A DNA stretch of 64,000 bases from Oscillospiraceae bacterium (GCA_015065725.1 SVPV01000004.1:1-64000); one strand, 5' to 3'. Counted from the first letter of the stretch, positions 45,130 to 56,065 are shown. Made by a program: numbers and translations. The notes: generated by a model from the sequence alone, not told the origin.

Positions 45130-45915
45130 TTAAATATTAAATAATCTTTTTGCATTTTCGCGTGTTGCTTTGAGTAATTCTTCTGTAGTTATACCCTTTA
45201 TTTCTGCTACTCTTTGAGCGGTTCGCAAAATCATAGCCGAATGGCAGGTTTTACCCCGAAACGGCTCAGGTGCTAAATAGGGGCAATCGGTTTCAAGTAA
45301 AATTCTGTCAAGCAGTACTGATTCTATAACCTCGGGCAGACGCTTTGCATTTTTAAAGGTCGCAACACCGCCTATACCGATATACATACCAAGCTTTACA
45401 ATCTCACGGGCAGATTCGGGACTGCCCGAAAAGCAATGCACAACACCCTTTGGTTTATGTTTTTGAAGCAATGTTAAAGTGTCCTCGTGTGCTTCGCGGT
45501 CATGTACCGATACGGGCAAACCTAGTTTGTTACTAAGCTCTAATTGCTTTTCAAAAATTAGGGTTTGAAGTTCTTTGTTGTCCTTTACCCAATAGTAATC
45601 AAGACCTATTTCACCGATAGCTACACACTTTTCGTCTTTGGCTAATTCCTCAACATAAGAAATAGGGGTGGCTTTATCAACCTCTTGCGGATGTATGCCA
45701 ACAGCCGCATAAACGTGGCTGTGCCTATGTGCAATGTCTAAAGCTTGCTTTGAGGATTCACCGTCACAACCGCAGGTAATAATTTCAGAAACACCGTGTT
45801 CTACTAATCTTTCCAAAAGCTCATCTAAATACCCGTCAAATTGTTCGGCGTCATAATGGGAATGTGTATCAAAAATCAGCGGTTCGCTAAAAGGATAATT
45901 TTCTAAATTTTTCAT
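45130..45915 (-). CDS. TatD-family metal-dependent DNase
   Basis: TatD nucleases have a TIM barrel with metal ligands seen here as FDTHSHYDAEQF, IGEIGLDYYW, SVHDREAHED, VVHCFSGS and LLETDCPYLAPEPFRG. Its 261 residues are normal. The ATG overlaps the metG stop by one base (TAATG), the very common metG-tatD pairing of Firmicutes. Confidence 0.95.
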   Translation of the reverse strand: MKNLENYPFSEPLIFDTHSHYDAEQFDGYLDELLERLVEHGVSEIITCGCDGESSKQALDIAHRHSHVYAAVGIHPQEVDKATPISYVEELAKDEKCVAIGEIGLDYYWVKDNKELQTLIFEKQLELSNKLGLPVSVHDREAHEDTLTLLQKHKPKGVVHCFSGSPESAREIVKLGMYIGIGGVATFKNAKRLPEVIESVLLDRILLETDCPYLAPEPFRGKTCHSAMILRTAQRVAEIKGITTEELLKATRENAKRLFNI

Positions 45916-47846
45916 TATCTTACTTTGCTACCGTTCGGAATATCGTCAACAAAAATAACCTTTACATTATCTTCGCCTGCATCTGCCGCCAAAATCATAC
46001 CCTGTGATTCAACACCGCAAAGCACAGCAGGCTTTAGGTTAGAAACAACGATTATCTTCTTGCCTATAAGCTCGTCGGGTGTGTACCATTTAGCGATGCC
46101 AGATGCCACAGTACGCGGTTTTCCGCTACCGTCATCAAGGGTAAGCTTTAAAAGCTTTTTAGCCTTTGGTATCGGCTCGCAAGCGGTGATTTCTGCAGTC
46201 TTAAGCTCAATTTTCATAAAATCTTCAATAGAAATTTCGCTTAAAGTAGCTACGTTTTCGGGTTTTGCGGCGGCTTCTTTTTGAGCGTTAGCCTTTTGCT
46301 CGGCTGATAATTCCTCTAATACCTTATTAGCATCAAGTCTTGCAAACAATGCAACTGCCTCGCCAACCTTGTATTCATTAACAGCCCCGAACGAAAGCTC
46401 TTTATTATCGGTGTTTAGCTGACCGAAAATAGCCTCAGCACTCTTTGGCATAATGGGTGTTAGCATTACGGCTAACATTCTTATACAGTCAAGCAAATTA
46501 TAAAGTACAACTGCTAGTCTGTCCTTTTGAGCCTCGTCCTTTGCAAGTGCCCAAGGTGCAGTTTCGTCAATATACTTATTGCAACGGCGTGCAAGACCCA
46601 TTACGGTTTCGCAAGCGTCGGCATTGTGGTAAGAGTCCATTTGCTCGTAGAATTTTTTAACTGTATCTGAAGCTACGGCTAAAAGGTCAGCGTCAAATTC
46701 ACTGTCGCCGCTGGCTTTGGCTACACTGCCGCCAAAATATTTGTTTGTCATAGCAATAGTGCGGTTTACAAGGTTACCGAGTGTATTGGCTAAATCAGAA
46801 TTAAACTTTGTTATAAAGCTTTCGTAGGTTATGGTGCCGTCCTGTGTAAAGGGCATTTCGGACAAAAGATAATAACGTACGGCATCGGTGCCGAAACGCT
46901 TTGCTAAATCATCGGCATAAATAACGTTGCCGCGTGACTTGGACATTTTATCTTCGCCGACGAGAAGCCAAGGGTGACCTAACACCTGTTTTGGTAGTGG
47001 CTCACCGAGAGCCATAAGAATAATAGGCCAATAAATTGTGTGGAAGCGAACAATATCTTTACCGATAACGTGCAAATCTGCAGGCCATAGCTTTTTATAT
47101 TGGTCGCTGCTGCCATCTGGACTGTAGCCTATACCTGTAATGTAGTTTGAAAGTGCATCTATCCAAACGTAAATTACGTGGTCTTTATCAAAGGTTATCG
47201 GCACGCCCCACTTGAATGTAGAACGCGAAACGCAAAGGTCTGAAAGACCAGGCTTTAGGAAGTTGTTAATCATCTCGTTTTTGCGAGATTCGGGCTTTAT
47301 AAAGTCGGGGTGGGATTCAATATACTCAAGCAATTTGTCTTGGTATTTGCTAAGCTTTAAGAAATATGCCTCTTCTTTAGAGTCAATAACCTCTCTGCCG
47401 CAGTCGGGACATTTTCCGTCTACAAGCTGTGAGGTAGTAAAGAAGGATTCACAAGGCACACAGTATTTTCCCTCGTAGTGACCTTTATAAATATCACCCT
47501 GTTCATAAAGCTTATTAAAGATTTTCTGAACAGCTAGTTCGTGGTCGGCATCAGTTGTACGAATAAACTTGTCGTAAGAAGTATCAAGACTATCCCAAAC
47601 TGCCTTTATTTGACCCGAAATATTGTCAACATACTCTTTAGGTGAAATTCCTGCTTTATTCGCATATTCTTCAATTTTTTGTCCATGCTCATCTGAACCT
47701 GTCATTAAAAACACGTCAAAGCCCATCATCTTTTTATAGCGTGCAATCATATCTGCAAGTACAATGTCGTAAGCATTGCCGATATGTGGCTTTCTTGATG
47801 TGTAGGCGATAGCGGTTGTAATGTAAAACTTTTTATTTTCGCTCAT
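45915..47846 (-). CDS. metG: Methionyl-tRNA synthetase
   Basis: MetG charges tRNA-Met. The class I motif is YTSRKPHIGNAYD (HIGH-like) and the KMSKS loop is EDKMSKSRGN. A zinc site is visible at CVPCESF...GKCPDCGRE. Residues ~530-643 are the appended EMAP/Trbp111 tRNA-binding domain (SIEDFMKIELKTAEITACEPIP, NLKPAVLCGVESQGMILAA). At 643 residues it is full length, with GGAGGA ahead of the ATG. It lies in an operon after a pseudo-P-type ATPase. Confidence 0.98.
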   Translation of the reverse strand: MSENKKFYITTAIAYTSRKPHIGNAYDIVLADMIARYKKMMGFDVFLMTGSDEHGQKIEEYANKAGISPKEYVDNISGQIKAVWDSLDTSYDKFIRTTDADHELAVQKIFNKLYEQGDIYKGHYEGKYCVPCESFFTTSQLVDGKCPDCGREVIDSKEEAYFLKLSKYQDKLLEYIESHPDFIKPESRKNEMINNFLKPGLSDLCVSRSTFKWGVPITFDKDHVIYVWIDALSNYITGIGYSPDGSSDQYKKLWPADLHVIGKDIVRFHTIYWPIILMALGEPLPKQVLGHPWLLVGEDKMSKSRGNVIYADDLAKRFGTDAVRYYLLSEMPFTQDGTITYESFITKFNSDLANTLGNLVNRTIAMTNKYFGGSVAKASGDSEFDADLLAVASDTVKKFYEQMDSYHNADACETVMGLARRCNKYIDETAPWALAKDEAQKDRLAVVLYNLLDCIRMLAVMLTPIMPKSAEAIFGQLNTDNKELSFGAVNEYKVGEAVALFARLDANKVLEELSAEQKANAQKEAAAKPENVATLSEISIEDFMKIELKTAEITACEPIPKAKKLLKLTLDDGSGKPRTVASGIAKWYTPDELIGKKIIVVSNLKPAVLCGVESQGMILAADAGEDNVKVIFVDDIPNGSKVR

Positions 47847-47872
47847 TTATATTCCTCCTGTTAATAGGTAAG

Positions 47873-50395
47873 TTACGGTTTAAAGGCTTGATATAGCAGC
47901 AATGCCGCAAAGGTTGCACCCAACTCAAAAAGCATAAGGGTACGCGGTGTAATCGGTGAATCAGCACCCGAAAATGATAGATATGCAAACATAACTACAC
48001 CCAAGCATGCAATTAAAACATAAAGCACATGTAAAAGTGTTATTGACTTTTTAATTTTTGCGGCAGAGTTTATTATTGATATAAAGTTAATTCCTCTACC
48101 CTTAAAGGCGGCAGGAGCCGAGCAGTATTCTTGTGGCTCGGATGCGTTTTTGTACATATGAACGCCTGCATTGCTCATAATCCTAACAGAATCGTTATAA
48201 AGACCTAAATAGTCACAAATCATTTCGCTTGTAATATTAGGGTCACAGTTATTTACAAGCACTGTTACACCCGAATCTGTAATTTTCTTAAGCTCGTGTA
48301 CAACCGTTTCGTCGGCAGAATACTGCACAACAATTAGTGCAACTGCGGTATTTCCGCTTGCGATATAAACAGGGAAGTAGCCACGAGATAAAATTTTCTT
48401 ATCCAGCTTAACATCAGGCACTTCAATACCGTGTGATTCCATAAGCGTACGGTTGCCTATAAAGAGTAATTCGTCATCAACCCAACCCGAAAGACCAAGC
48501 TTTTCTTCATATTTAACAGTGTCCGAATCGGGCATAGAATATGCAGAGTTGGTGCCTGCTATTTTATTAAATATGTTTGCAAGAGGACTGTTTACTGCAC
48601 CTGTAAGTGATGCTGCACGTAAAATCGTATCGTCTACAGAGTTTTCAGATAAGACCTTCATATTATGAAGCGTAACTGTACCGCTTGGGAACAAATCTGC
48701 AGAGGTAAGTACTACGGCGTTTGCCATTTCAAGTCTTTCTGCGGCGGTTTTACCCGCTATCATAGCACCCTTTTTGGAAATACGCTTAGTAGAATCGAAA
48801 AGCGGTAACGCTTCTATAAGGAATATAACAGGCATAGCGGCTATGCACATTATAGCGGCTGCCGCATAAAGTCCGTAAATAAATTCGCCGAAAAGTGATG
48901 CGGCGGCAAAGCCTGACACTATTGCTAAAACTAAAGATGCGGCGGTTACAATGGGTAGCTTGCCGTTTATAAAGTTGCCGAATTTTGAATATTTCATAAA
49001 ATCGGTTATATGCTCTGCCTTTCTTGGTGCGGCTATTAAAACATCGCCCTCGATAGCATTCTTTGCCATAGCAAAGGTGGTTGCCTCGTCCATAATAAGC
49101 ATAACGGCATTTTTTTCGCCGATGGTACAAATTTGTTTAAGATTTGAAAGCAGATTGCTTCTTTCCAAGAATTGGGATATTGAGCGGAAAGACAGTATTG
49201 CGGCAACTATAATAGAAAGCTCGTATCCGTCGTGTGAAATAAGGGCTGCTGCAAGGCTGTATCCAAGACCGAAAAGGGCAGCAAGCGATGCCGATATATC
49301 AGCGGTAGAATTACGGCTGAAAATTTTGGGTATTGATAAAAACATATCTGCATTAATAAGCGATATTAAGGCTAGTATTCCAGTGCAGATGCCCATCATA
49401 ATTCCGGTTGTGCTAAGCATTAGGTCGCTAAGCGGCGGAATTTCAAAGCATACAAGTATAAGCGTTAGCAAAATAGAGCCTATCATACGTAAAAACGAAT
49501 TACGCTTTTTAACCGAAAGCTTGTAAATAAGCCGTTTTGCGTCTTGTGGATTTTTAAGTTCATCCTCGGCGGTAAATTCGTCAAATTCACTTTCCTCTAG
49601 CTGAGGTTTTTCCTGTATAGTTTCGGGAACAAGTAGGTCACCAAGCTCGTTTGTAAGGTCAATGGTGTTGGTTTTTGAAACCGCGGTTTTAGATTTTAAA
49701 GCACTGTCGTTATCCTTTATAGGCGTGAATTTAATTGTAGCACCCTCTGATATAGCTTCGGTAGGTTCGGATTTAGGTGTTACAAGATTATCTATATCCG
49801 AAATATCCGGAAGACTTGTTTGAAAATTAGATACGGTTATTTCGGATTTCTCCTCTATAGGAGTTACAGCGTCAGCCTTTTGACTATTTGCGGTATTTGA
49901 AGTTTTTTTCTGTTCCGATTTATTAATGGCGGTTTTATTTCCGCTTAAATCTTCTATCATAATGCCGTATTTTTTAGACAAAGCTTCCATAGTATTTCGG
50001 CTGTCGTTTTCTAATATTTCGGCTACACTTTCAAGCCTATAAAGCGGCTCTTTAGGTGTAGTGGCATCGTGACCTTGCTCATCAACCGTATAGGGCTTGC
50101 ATTTTTGAAGCAGAGTCTTTTCGGTGTTTTCCTTTTTTTCTATGTTTTTTAAAGGCTTCTCTTCGGTTTGTTCTTTAGATTGGTTAAGCATTCGTTTTTT
50201 GAGTGCCTCAAGCGGACTCTCGCTGGATGCAGTATGCTTAGTTTCTCTTGGTGATTCTTCGCGAGATAATACCTCTTCAGCGGTAATCACATAAGAGGGT
50301 TGAATTTTATTATCGTTAGACTCTTGTACTTTTTTTGCATCAGCTTCTAAAAGTTCAAAAAGTTCGTCATTTGCCTTTTTAGAGAAGATACTCAT
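47873..50395 (-). CDS. Degenerate P-type ATPase-like membrane protein
   Basis: The 840-residue protein has a long hydrophilic, probably disordered N-terminus (1 to ~295). A P-type ATPase-like body with six to eight membrane helices follows. The hinge region AMPVIFLIEALPLFDSTKRISKKGAMIAGKTAAERLEMANAVVLTSAD aligns with the P1B segment before DKTGT. There the phosphorylated Asp is replaced (Thr564 in VVLTSADLFPSGTVTL), and the GDGxND hinge is absent (RIMSNAGVHMYKN). It should therefore be unable to form the phosphoenzyme. It lies between rlmB and metG with 26-35 base gaps. The role is unknown. Confidence 0.75.
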   Translation of the reverse strand: MSIFSKKANDELFELLEADAKKVQESNDNKIQPSYVITAEEVLSREESPRETKHTASSESPLEALKKRMLNQSKEQTEEKPLKNIEKKENTEKTLLQKCKPYTVDEQGHDATTPKEPLYRLESVAEILENDSRNTMEALSKKYGIMIEDLSGNKTAINKSEQKKTSNTANSQKADAVTPIEEKSEITVSNFQTSLPDISDIDNLVTPKSEPTEAISEGATIKFTPIKDNDSALKSKTAVSKTNTIDLTNELGDLLVPETIQEKPQLEESEFDEFTAEDELKNPQDAKRLIYKLSVKKRNSFLRMIGSILLTLILVCFEIPPLSDLMLSTTGIMMGICTGILALISLINADMFLSIPKIFSRNSTADISASLAALFGLGYSLAAALISHDGYELSIIVAAILSFRSISQFLERSNLLSNLKQICTIGEKNAVMLIMDEATTFAMAKNAIEGDVLIAAPRKAEHITDFMKYSKFGNFINGKLPIVTAASLVLAIVSGFAAASLFGEFIYGLYAAAAIMCIAAMPVIFLIEALPLFDSTKRISKKGAMIAGKTAAERLEMANAVVLTSADLFPSGTVTLHNMKVLSENSVDDTILRAASLTGAVNSPLANIFNKIAGTNSAYSMPDSDTVKYEEKLGLSGWVDDELLFIGNRTLMESHGIEVPDVKLDKKILSRGYFPVYIASGNTAVALIVVQYSADETVVHELKKITDSGVTVLVNNCDPNITSEMICDYLGLYNDSVRIMSNAGVHMYKNASEPQEYCSAPAAFKGRGINFISIINSAAKIKKSITLLHVLYVLIACLGVVMFAYLSFSGADSPITPRTLMLFELGATFAALLLYQAFKP

Positions 50396-50430
50396 CTTCC
50401 TGTCTTCCTTTCAAGTTTTTTGCGTTTGTC

Positions 50431-51186
50431 CTATTTTGCACGCTTGCGTACAACTTCGTACATTAAAATTCCTGCCGCAACAGATGCGTTTAATGAATTA
50501 ATGCGTCCAAGCATAGGCAGACTTATAATCTCATCGCACTTTTTGGCGGTAAGTGCACCTATTCCTTTGCCCTCGTTTCCTATTACCAATGCACAGGGGC
50601 AGTCAAGGTCGGTTTTAGTATAGTCACTGCCATCCATATCGGCACCAAAAACCCAAATTCCTTTTTCTTTTAATTCGTCAATAGTATTTGCAATGTTGGT
50701 AACACGGGCAACCTTCATATATTCAAGTGCACCGCTTGCCGATTTTGCAACCGTGGCATTAAGTGAGGCAGAACGACGCTTTGGAATTATAATTCCATGC
50801 ACGCCCGACGCTTCTGCTGTTCTTATAATAGCACCTAGGTTGTGAGGGTCCTCTATTTCATCGCAGATTATAATAAAGGGCTTTTCCTCGCGTTCCTCGG
50901 CTAATGCTAATATGTCTTCAACGGTAGAATATTCTTGTGAAGCAAACATTACTGCAACGCCTTGATGATTCGCACCGCCGCAATAGAAATCGAGCTTTTG
51001 CGGACTGATTTCTTTTATAAGAATCCCTCTTTGCGAGCATTTTGCAATAATTGCCGCTACCGAGCCGCCGCTCACCCCGTGAGCTACTAAAAGTCGGTCA
51101 ATCTCACGGCCTGAACGTATAGCCTCCATAACAGGATTTCTTCCGTAGATTATATTTGTATTTAAATTTTGTTCCTTTTTATCCAA
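50431..51186 (-). CDS. rlmB: 23S rRNA (guanosine-2'-O-)-methyltransferase RlmB, TrmH family
   Basis: SpoU/TrmH-type knotted methyltransferase. The N-terminal substrate-binding domain reads IIYGRNPVMEAIRSGREIDRLLV. The knot motifs are CDEIEDPHNLGAIIRTAEASGVHG, LVIGNEGKGIG and LPMLGRINSLNASVAAGILMYE, with SAM and catalytic Arg/Asn residues. The length of 251 is normal for RlmB. The TTG start has GGGGTG 9 bases upstream. It heads an operon with the pseudo-ATPase, metG and tatD. Confidence 0.95.
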   Translation of the reverse strand: MDKKEQNLNTNIIYGRNPVMEAIRSGREIDRLLVAHGVSGGSVAAIIAKCSQRGILIKEISPQKLDFYCGGANHQGVAVMFASQEYSTVEDILALAEEREEKPFIIICDEIEDPHNLGAIIRTAEASGVHGIIIPKRRSASLNATVAKSASGALEYMKVARVTNIANTIDELKEKGIWVFGADMDGSDYTKTDLDCPCALVIGNEGKGIGALTAKKCDEIISLPMLGRINSLNASVAAGILMYEVVRKRAK

Positions 51187-51210
51187 ATGAATTTACACCC
51201 CAAAAAGTAA

Positions 51211-52557
<1,347 letters not shown>

Positions 52558-52594
52558 CTTTTCACATAAATAATTATAGAATATATTAGTAATA

Positions 52595-52633
52595 GGACCG
52601 TGCTTGATTTTTTTAAAATAGTGCGGTCTTTTC
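52595..52633 (+). terminator. Probable terminator after eno
   Basis: GGACCGTGC and GTGCGGTC pair (two wobbles) across an A/T-rich loop, followed by TTTT. Confidence 0.6.
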
Positions 52634-52662
52634 TACGTAAAAATATTTGAACGGAGAATATT

Positions 52663-54054
52663 ATGTCTGTTAAAAATTTTGATACGGTTATTATTGGTGG
52701 AGGTATAGGCGGTCTTATGGCAGCTTACCGACTAAATCTTAATGATCCATCTATGAAAATCGCGGTAACAGAACGCGGTAATACACTCGAAAAGCGTAGC
52801 TGCCCTGCAGGAAAAAACAAGACCTGTGTACACTGTAAAATTTGTAGTATCACAAGCGGTTTTGCAGGTGCGGGTGCCTTTTCTGATGGTAAATTTAATC
52901 TGGGTACTGCTTATGGCGGAACCTTGGGCGAGGAACTTGGTGACGATACTGCAAACCACTATATAGATGAGGTTGACGATATACTTACCGAATATTGCAC
53001 ATCGGGCGAGCCGCAGGTTTATAAATCTAATGATGAACTAAAGCTTAAGTGTCTTCAAAATAATCTTCGCTTGCTTGATATGAACGTAAAGCATTTGGGT
53101 ACTGATAATAATTATCTTACAATGCAGAATTTGATTGATAATATCGAGCAAAAGGGTATAGAGCTTTATCCTTTTTACGATTGTGTTTCGGTTGAAAAAA
53201 GCGGGAACGGATACATACTGAATTTCGCAAACGGCGAAAGATTTTTTACTAAAAACATAATAATCGCAACAGGTAGAAGCGGTGCTAATTTTGTGGCAGA
53301 TTTTTGCCGTTCCTTCGATATTCCTATGCGTTCTAACCATATTGATATCGGTGTTCGTGTAGAAATGAAGGATATTATTTGGCGTGAGTTTTCGGATAGA
53401 ATTTACGAGCCGAAAATACTTTATAAAACCAAGACCTTTGAGGATAGATGCAGAATGTTCTGCTTTAATAAGGGCGGTCTTGTATCGGCAGAAAATAATC
53501 ACGGTATTATTACGGCAAACGGTCATTCCTTTGCACAGGCAGAGAAGAAAACCGACAACTGTAATTTTGCTATACTTTCAAGTATTCGTTTTACAGAGCC
53601 TTTCAATCAGCCTACCGAGTATGCCGAAAGTATATCAAGACTTGCTAATATGATAGGTAAGGGAAGCGTAATAGTACAGCGTTTCGGTGACCTTGTAAGA
53701 GGCAGAAGAACTAACGACCACAGACTTTCTCAAAATACCGTTATACCTACACTTAAGGCAACTGCTGGTGATATTTCGCTGGTGCTTCCTCATAGAATAC
53801 TTACAAATATTATCGAAACTATTTATGCATTAGATAAGGTAGCCCCAGGTACTGCTAATGATGATACTCTGCTTTACGGATGCGAAAGTAAATATTATTC
53901 AATTCGTCCCATTTTCAAAAATAAAAAATTCGAGCTTGTTGATAATGTTTATATCATAGGTGATGGTAGCGGTATTTGTCGCGGACTTTCACAGTCGGGT
54001 GCTATGGGTATTTATGTTGCTGACTGTATTTCGGGAAAAATTGACGGACAGTAA
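52663..54054 (+). CDS. FAD-dependent dehydrogenase, COG2509-like
   Basis: The 463-residue flavoprotein begins with the dinucleotide motif VIIGGGIGGLMAAYRL. A Cys-rich stretch follows (RSCPAGKNKTCVHCKICSITSGFAGAGAFSDGKFNLG), characteristic of this uncharacterised clostridial/archaeal group. VYIIGDGSGICRGLSQSGAMGIYVADCI near the C-terminus is the second FAD contact. Residues 46-61 hold four Cys (CPAGKNKTCVHCKIC), which could be redox-active or bind metal. It is transcribed alone. Confidence 0.88.
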   Translation: MSVKNFDTVIIGGGIGGLMAAYRLNLNDPSMKIAVTERGNTLEKRSCPAGKNKTCVHCKICSITSGFAGAGAFSDGKFNLGTAYGGTLGEELGDDTANHYIDEVDDILTEYCTSGEPQVYKSNDELKLKCLQNNLRLLDMNVKHLGTDNNYLTMQNLIDNIEQKGIELYPFYDCVSVEKSGNGYILNFANGERFFTKNIIIATGRSGANFVADFCRSFDIPMRSNHIDIGVRVEMKDIIWREFSDRIYEPKILYKTKTFEDRCRMFCFNKGGLVSAENNHGIITANGHSFAQAEKKTDNCNFAILSSIRFTEPFNQPTEYAESISRLANMIGKGSVIVQRFGDLVRGRRTNDHRLSQNTVIPTLKATAGDISLVLPHRILTNIIETIYALDKVAPGTANDDTLLYGCESKYYSIRPIFKNKKFELVDNVYIIGDGSGICRGLSQSGAMGIYVADCISGKIDGQ

Positions 54055-54081
54055 TTTATATAAATTAATTATGCTTTAATA

Positions 54082-54110
54082 TTGACAATTTTAGGTTAGT
54101 GTGTTAACAT
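54082..54110 (+). promoter_or_regulatory. Promoter of xpt
   Basis: TTGACA (54082-54087), a 17-base spacer and TAACAT (54105-54110). The leader to the start codon is only ~30 bases, so no purine riboswitch precedes the gene. Confidence 0.75.
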
Positions 54111-54148
54111 TATTCTTGTCATAATAAGTAGAGTTTAGGGGGATTTTG

Positions 54149-54721
54149 GTGAAAACCCTAGAGGAGAAAATTTTAAGAGAGGGAACGGTGCTTCCCGGAA
54201 ATATACTAAAGGTAGGCTCATTTTTAAATCATCAGCTTGATGTTGATTTTTTAATGGAAATGGGTAAAGAGATTGCCCGTCTTTTTAAAGAGGACAAGCC
54301 CACAAAAATACTTACTGTTGAAACCTCGGGAATAGCGGTTGCTATGGGTGCCGCTGCCGAGATGCACATACCTGTTGTGTTTGCTAAAAAGCATAAAAGC
54401 GGTAATCTTTCGGGTGAAATGTATAAAACAGTTGTACATTCTTATACACACGGAACCGATTATACCGTCGTGGTTGAAAGTCAGTTTTTGTCGACAGATG
54501 ACCGGATTTTGATAGTTGACGATTTTCTTGCCAACGGCAAAGCTATTTTGGGTCTTGTTGATATAGTAAATCAAGCGGGTGCAACATTAGTGGGTGCTTC
54601 CTGTGCTATTGAAAAGGGCTTCCAAAAGGGCGGCGACGAGCTTCGTGGTATGGGAATTAAGGTTGAATCCCTTGCTATCGTTGAAAGTATGGATGATAAC
54701 ACCCTTACCTTTCGTAAATAA
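54149..54721 (+). CDS. xpt: Xanthine phosphoribosyltransferase
   Basis: Xpt salvages xanthine to XMP. The signature sequences are REGTVLPGNILKVGSFLNHQLD at the N-terminus, ILTVETSGIAVAMGAAAEMHIPVVFAKKHKS and the PRPP-binding RILIVDDFLANGKAILGL. It has 190 residues, the normal length. The GTG at 54149 has GGGGGA 5 bases upstream; a TTG directly before it is less likely. A purine-nucleoside-type transporter follows, so the locus serves purine salvage. Confidence 0.96.
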   Translation: MKTLEEKILREGTVLPGNILKVGSFLNHQLDVDFLMEMGKEIARLFKEDKPTKILTVETSGIAVAMGAAAEMHIPVVFAKKHKSGNLSGEMYKTVVHSYTHGTDYTVVVESQFLSTDDRILIVDDFLANGKAILGLVDIVNQAGATLVGASCAIEKGFQKGGDELRGMGIKVESLAIVESMDDNTLTFRK

Positions 54722-54783
54722 TTTTTGTATGTAATTTTTTTACATAAAATAAAAAAAGAGGAGATTTTCAAAATGAAAAACTA

Positions 54784-55968
54784 TTGGCACTTCTTTTAGC
54801 TGTAGCTATGCTTTTCTGTTTTGCAGGCTGCGGTGCAAAAGACAATGAAGAAAAGGCAGACCTAAAGGTTGGCTTTATCTTCTTGCACGACGAGCAATCA
54901 ACCTATGACAAGAACTTCATGGATGCAGCAAAGGCTGCTTGTGAGGCTATGGATGTTGAGTATGCTCAGAAAACTCAGATTCCTGAGTCTAAGGACTGCT
55001 ACGATGCAGCTGTTGAGCTTATCGAGGTTGACGGATGCGACATCATCTTCGCAGACAGCTTCGGTCACGAGTCTTTCCTTATTGACGCTGCTAAAAAATA
55101 TCCTGATGTAGAGTTTTGCCACGCAACAGGTACACAGGCACATACTGCAGGCGTTAAGAATTTCCACAACGCTTTCGCTTCTATCTACGAAGGCCGTTAC
55201 CTTGCAGGCGTTGCTGCAGGTCTTAAGCTTAATGAAATGATTGATGCAGGTAAAATCACTGCTGATAAGGCTAAGATGGGTTATGTTGGTGCTTTTACAT
55301 TCGCTGAGGTTATGTCTGGTTACACATCTTTCTACCTTGGTGCAAAATCTGTTTGCCCATCTGTTACAATGGATGTTAAGTTCACAGGTTCTTGGTATGA
55401 TGAGCAGAAGGAAAAGGAAGCAGCTCAGGCTCTTATCAGCGGCGGTTGCGTACTAATAAGCCAGCACGCTGACTCTATGGGTGCTCCTACTGCTTGTGAA
55501 ACTGCAGGCGTTCCTAACGTTTCTTACAACGGCTCTACCGTTGCAGCTTGCCCCAACACCTTTATCGTTTCTTCAAGAATCGATTGGACACCTTACTTCA
55601 AGTATATGATTAAGTGCGTTCAGGACGGCAAGGCTATTGATACTGACTGGACAGGTAATATTGAAACAGGTTCTGTTGTTCTTACCGACATTAACGAAAA
55701 GGCTGCTGCCGCAGGTACTGCTGACAAGCTTGCTGACGTTAAAGCAAAACTTCTTGACGGTTCTATCAATGTATTCGATACTGCGAATTGGACTGTAAAG
55801 GGTGAAAAGCTTACAACTTATATGGCTGACGTTAATACCGATGCAGAGTTTGCAAAGGATACCGAGGCTATCGAGAACGGTGTATTCTATGAGTCAAAGC
55901 ATCGTTCAGCTCCTTACTTCGATGTTGAAATCGACGGCATCACACTTCTTGACAGAAATTACGGTTAA
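54784..55968 (+). CDS. BMP-family basic membrane lipoprotein, nucleoside ABC binding protein (frameshifted start)
   Basis: The mature protein fits BMP/Med periplasmic-binding-like lipoproteins that bind nucleosides (KVGFIFLHDEQSTYDKNFMDAAK, ADSFGHESFLIDAA, GRYLAGVAAGLK, ISQHADSMG). A lipobox FAGC is visible. The well-placed ATG at 54773 (GAGGAG 9 bases upstream) is out of frame because its A-run has 5 A instead of 6; with one more A it would read MKKLLALLLAVAM and join this frame. As given, the only in-frame start is a TTG at 54784 without a well-spaced ribosome site. The cause could be a sequencing error, a mutation or slippage. Confidence 0.88.
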   Translation: MALLLAVAMLFCFAGCGAKDNEEKADLKVGFIFLHDEQSTYDKNFMDAAKAACEAMDVEYAQKTQIPESKDCYDAAVELIEVDGCDIIFADSFGHESFLIDAAKKYPDVEFCHATGTQAHTAGVKNFHNAFASIYEGRYLAGVAAGLKLNEMIDAGKITADKAKMGYVGAFTFAEVMSGYTSFYLGAKSVCPSVTMDVKFTGSWYDEQKEKEAAQALISGGCVLISQHADSMGAPTACETAGVPNVSYNGSTVAACPNTFIVSSRIDWTPYFKYMIKCVQDGKAIDTDWTGNIETGSVVLTDINEKAAAAGTADKLADVKAKLLDGSINVFDTANWTVKGEKLTTYMADVNTDAEFAKDTEAIENGVFYESKHRSAPYFDVEIDGITLLDRNYG

Positions 55969-55979
55969 GTTTAACTTTA

Positions 55980-56013
55980 AGTCTGAGACGAGGGATTACC
56001 CTCGCCTCAGACT
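55980..56013 (+). terminator. Strong hairpin after the BMP gene
   Basis: AGTCTGAG-CGAGGG-ATTA-CCCTCG-CTCAGACT, a 14-bp stem with a mismatch, but only a short T-run (AATTTTG). It probably stabilises or attenuates, keeping binding-protein expression above that of the permeases. Confidence 0.75.
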
Positions 56014-56065
56014 AATTTTGAAGAAATTGCTTTAATTCTAGAGTTATAGTGATTTCTTGAGAATT

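Noticed and set aside
54055-54148. Possible purine riboswitch ahead of xpt
   Set aside because: A consensus promoter leaves only about 30 bases of leader, too short for an aptamer, and the conserved purine-aptamer bases are absent.
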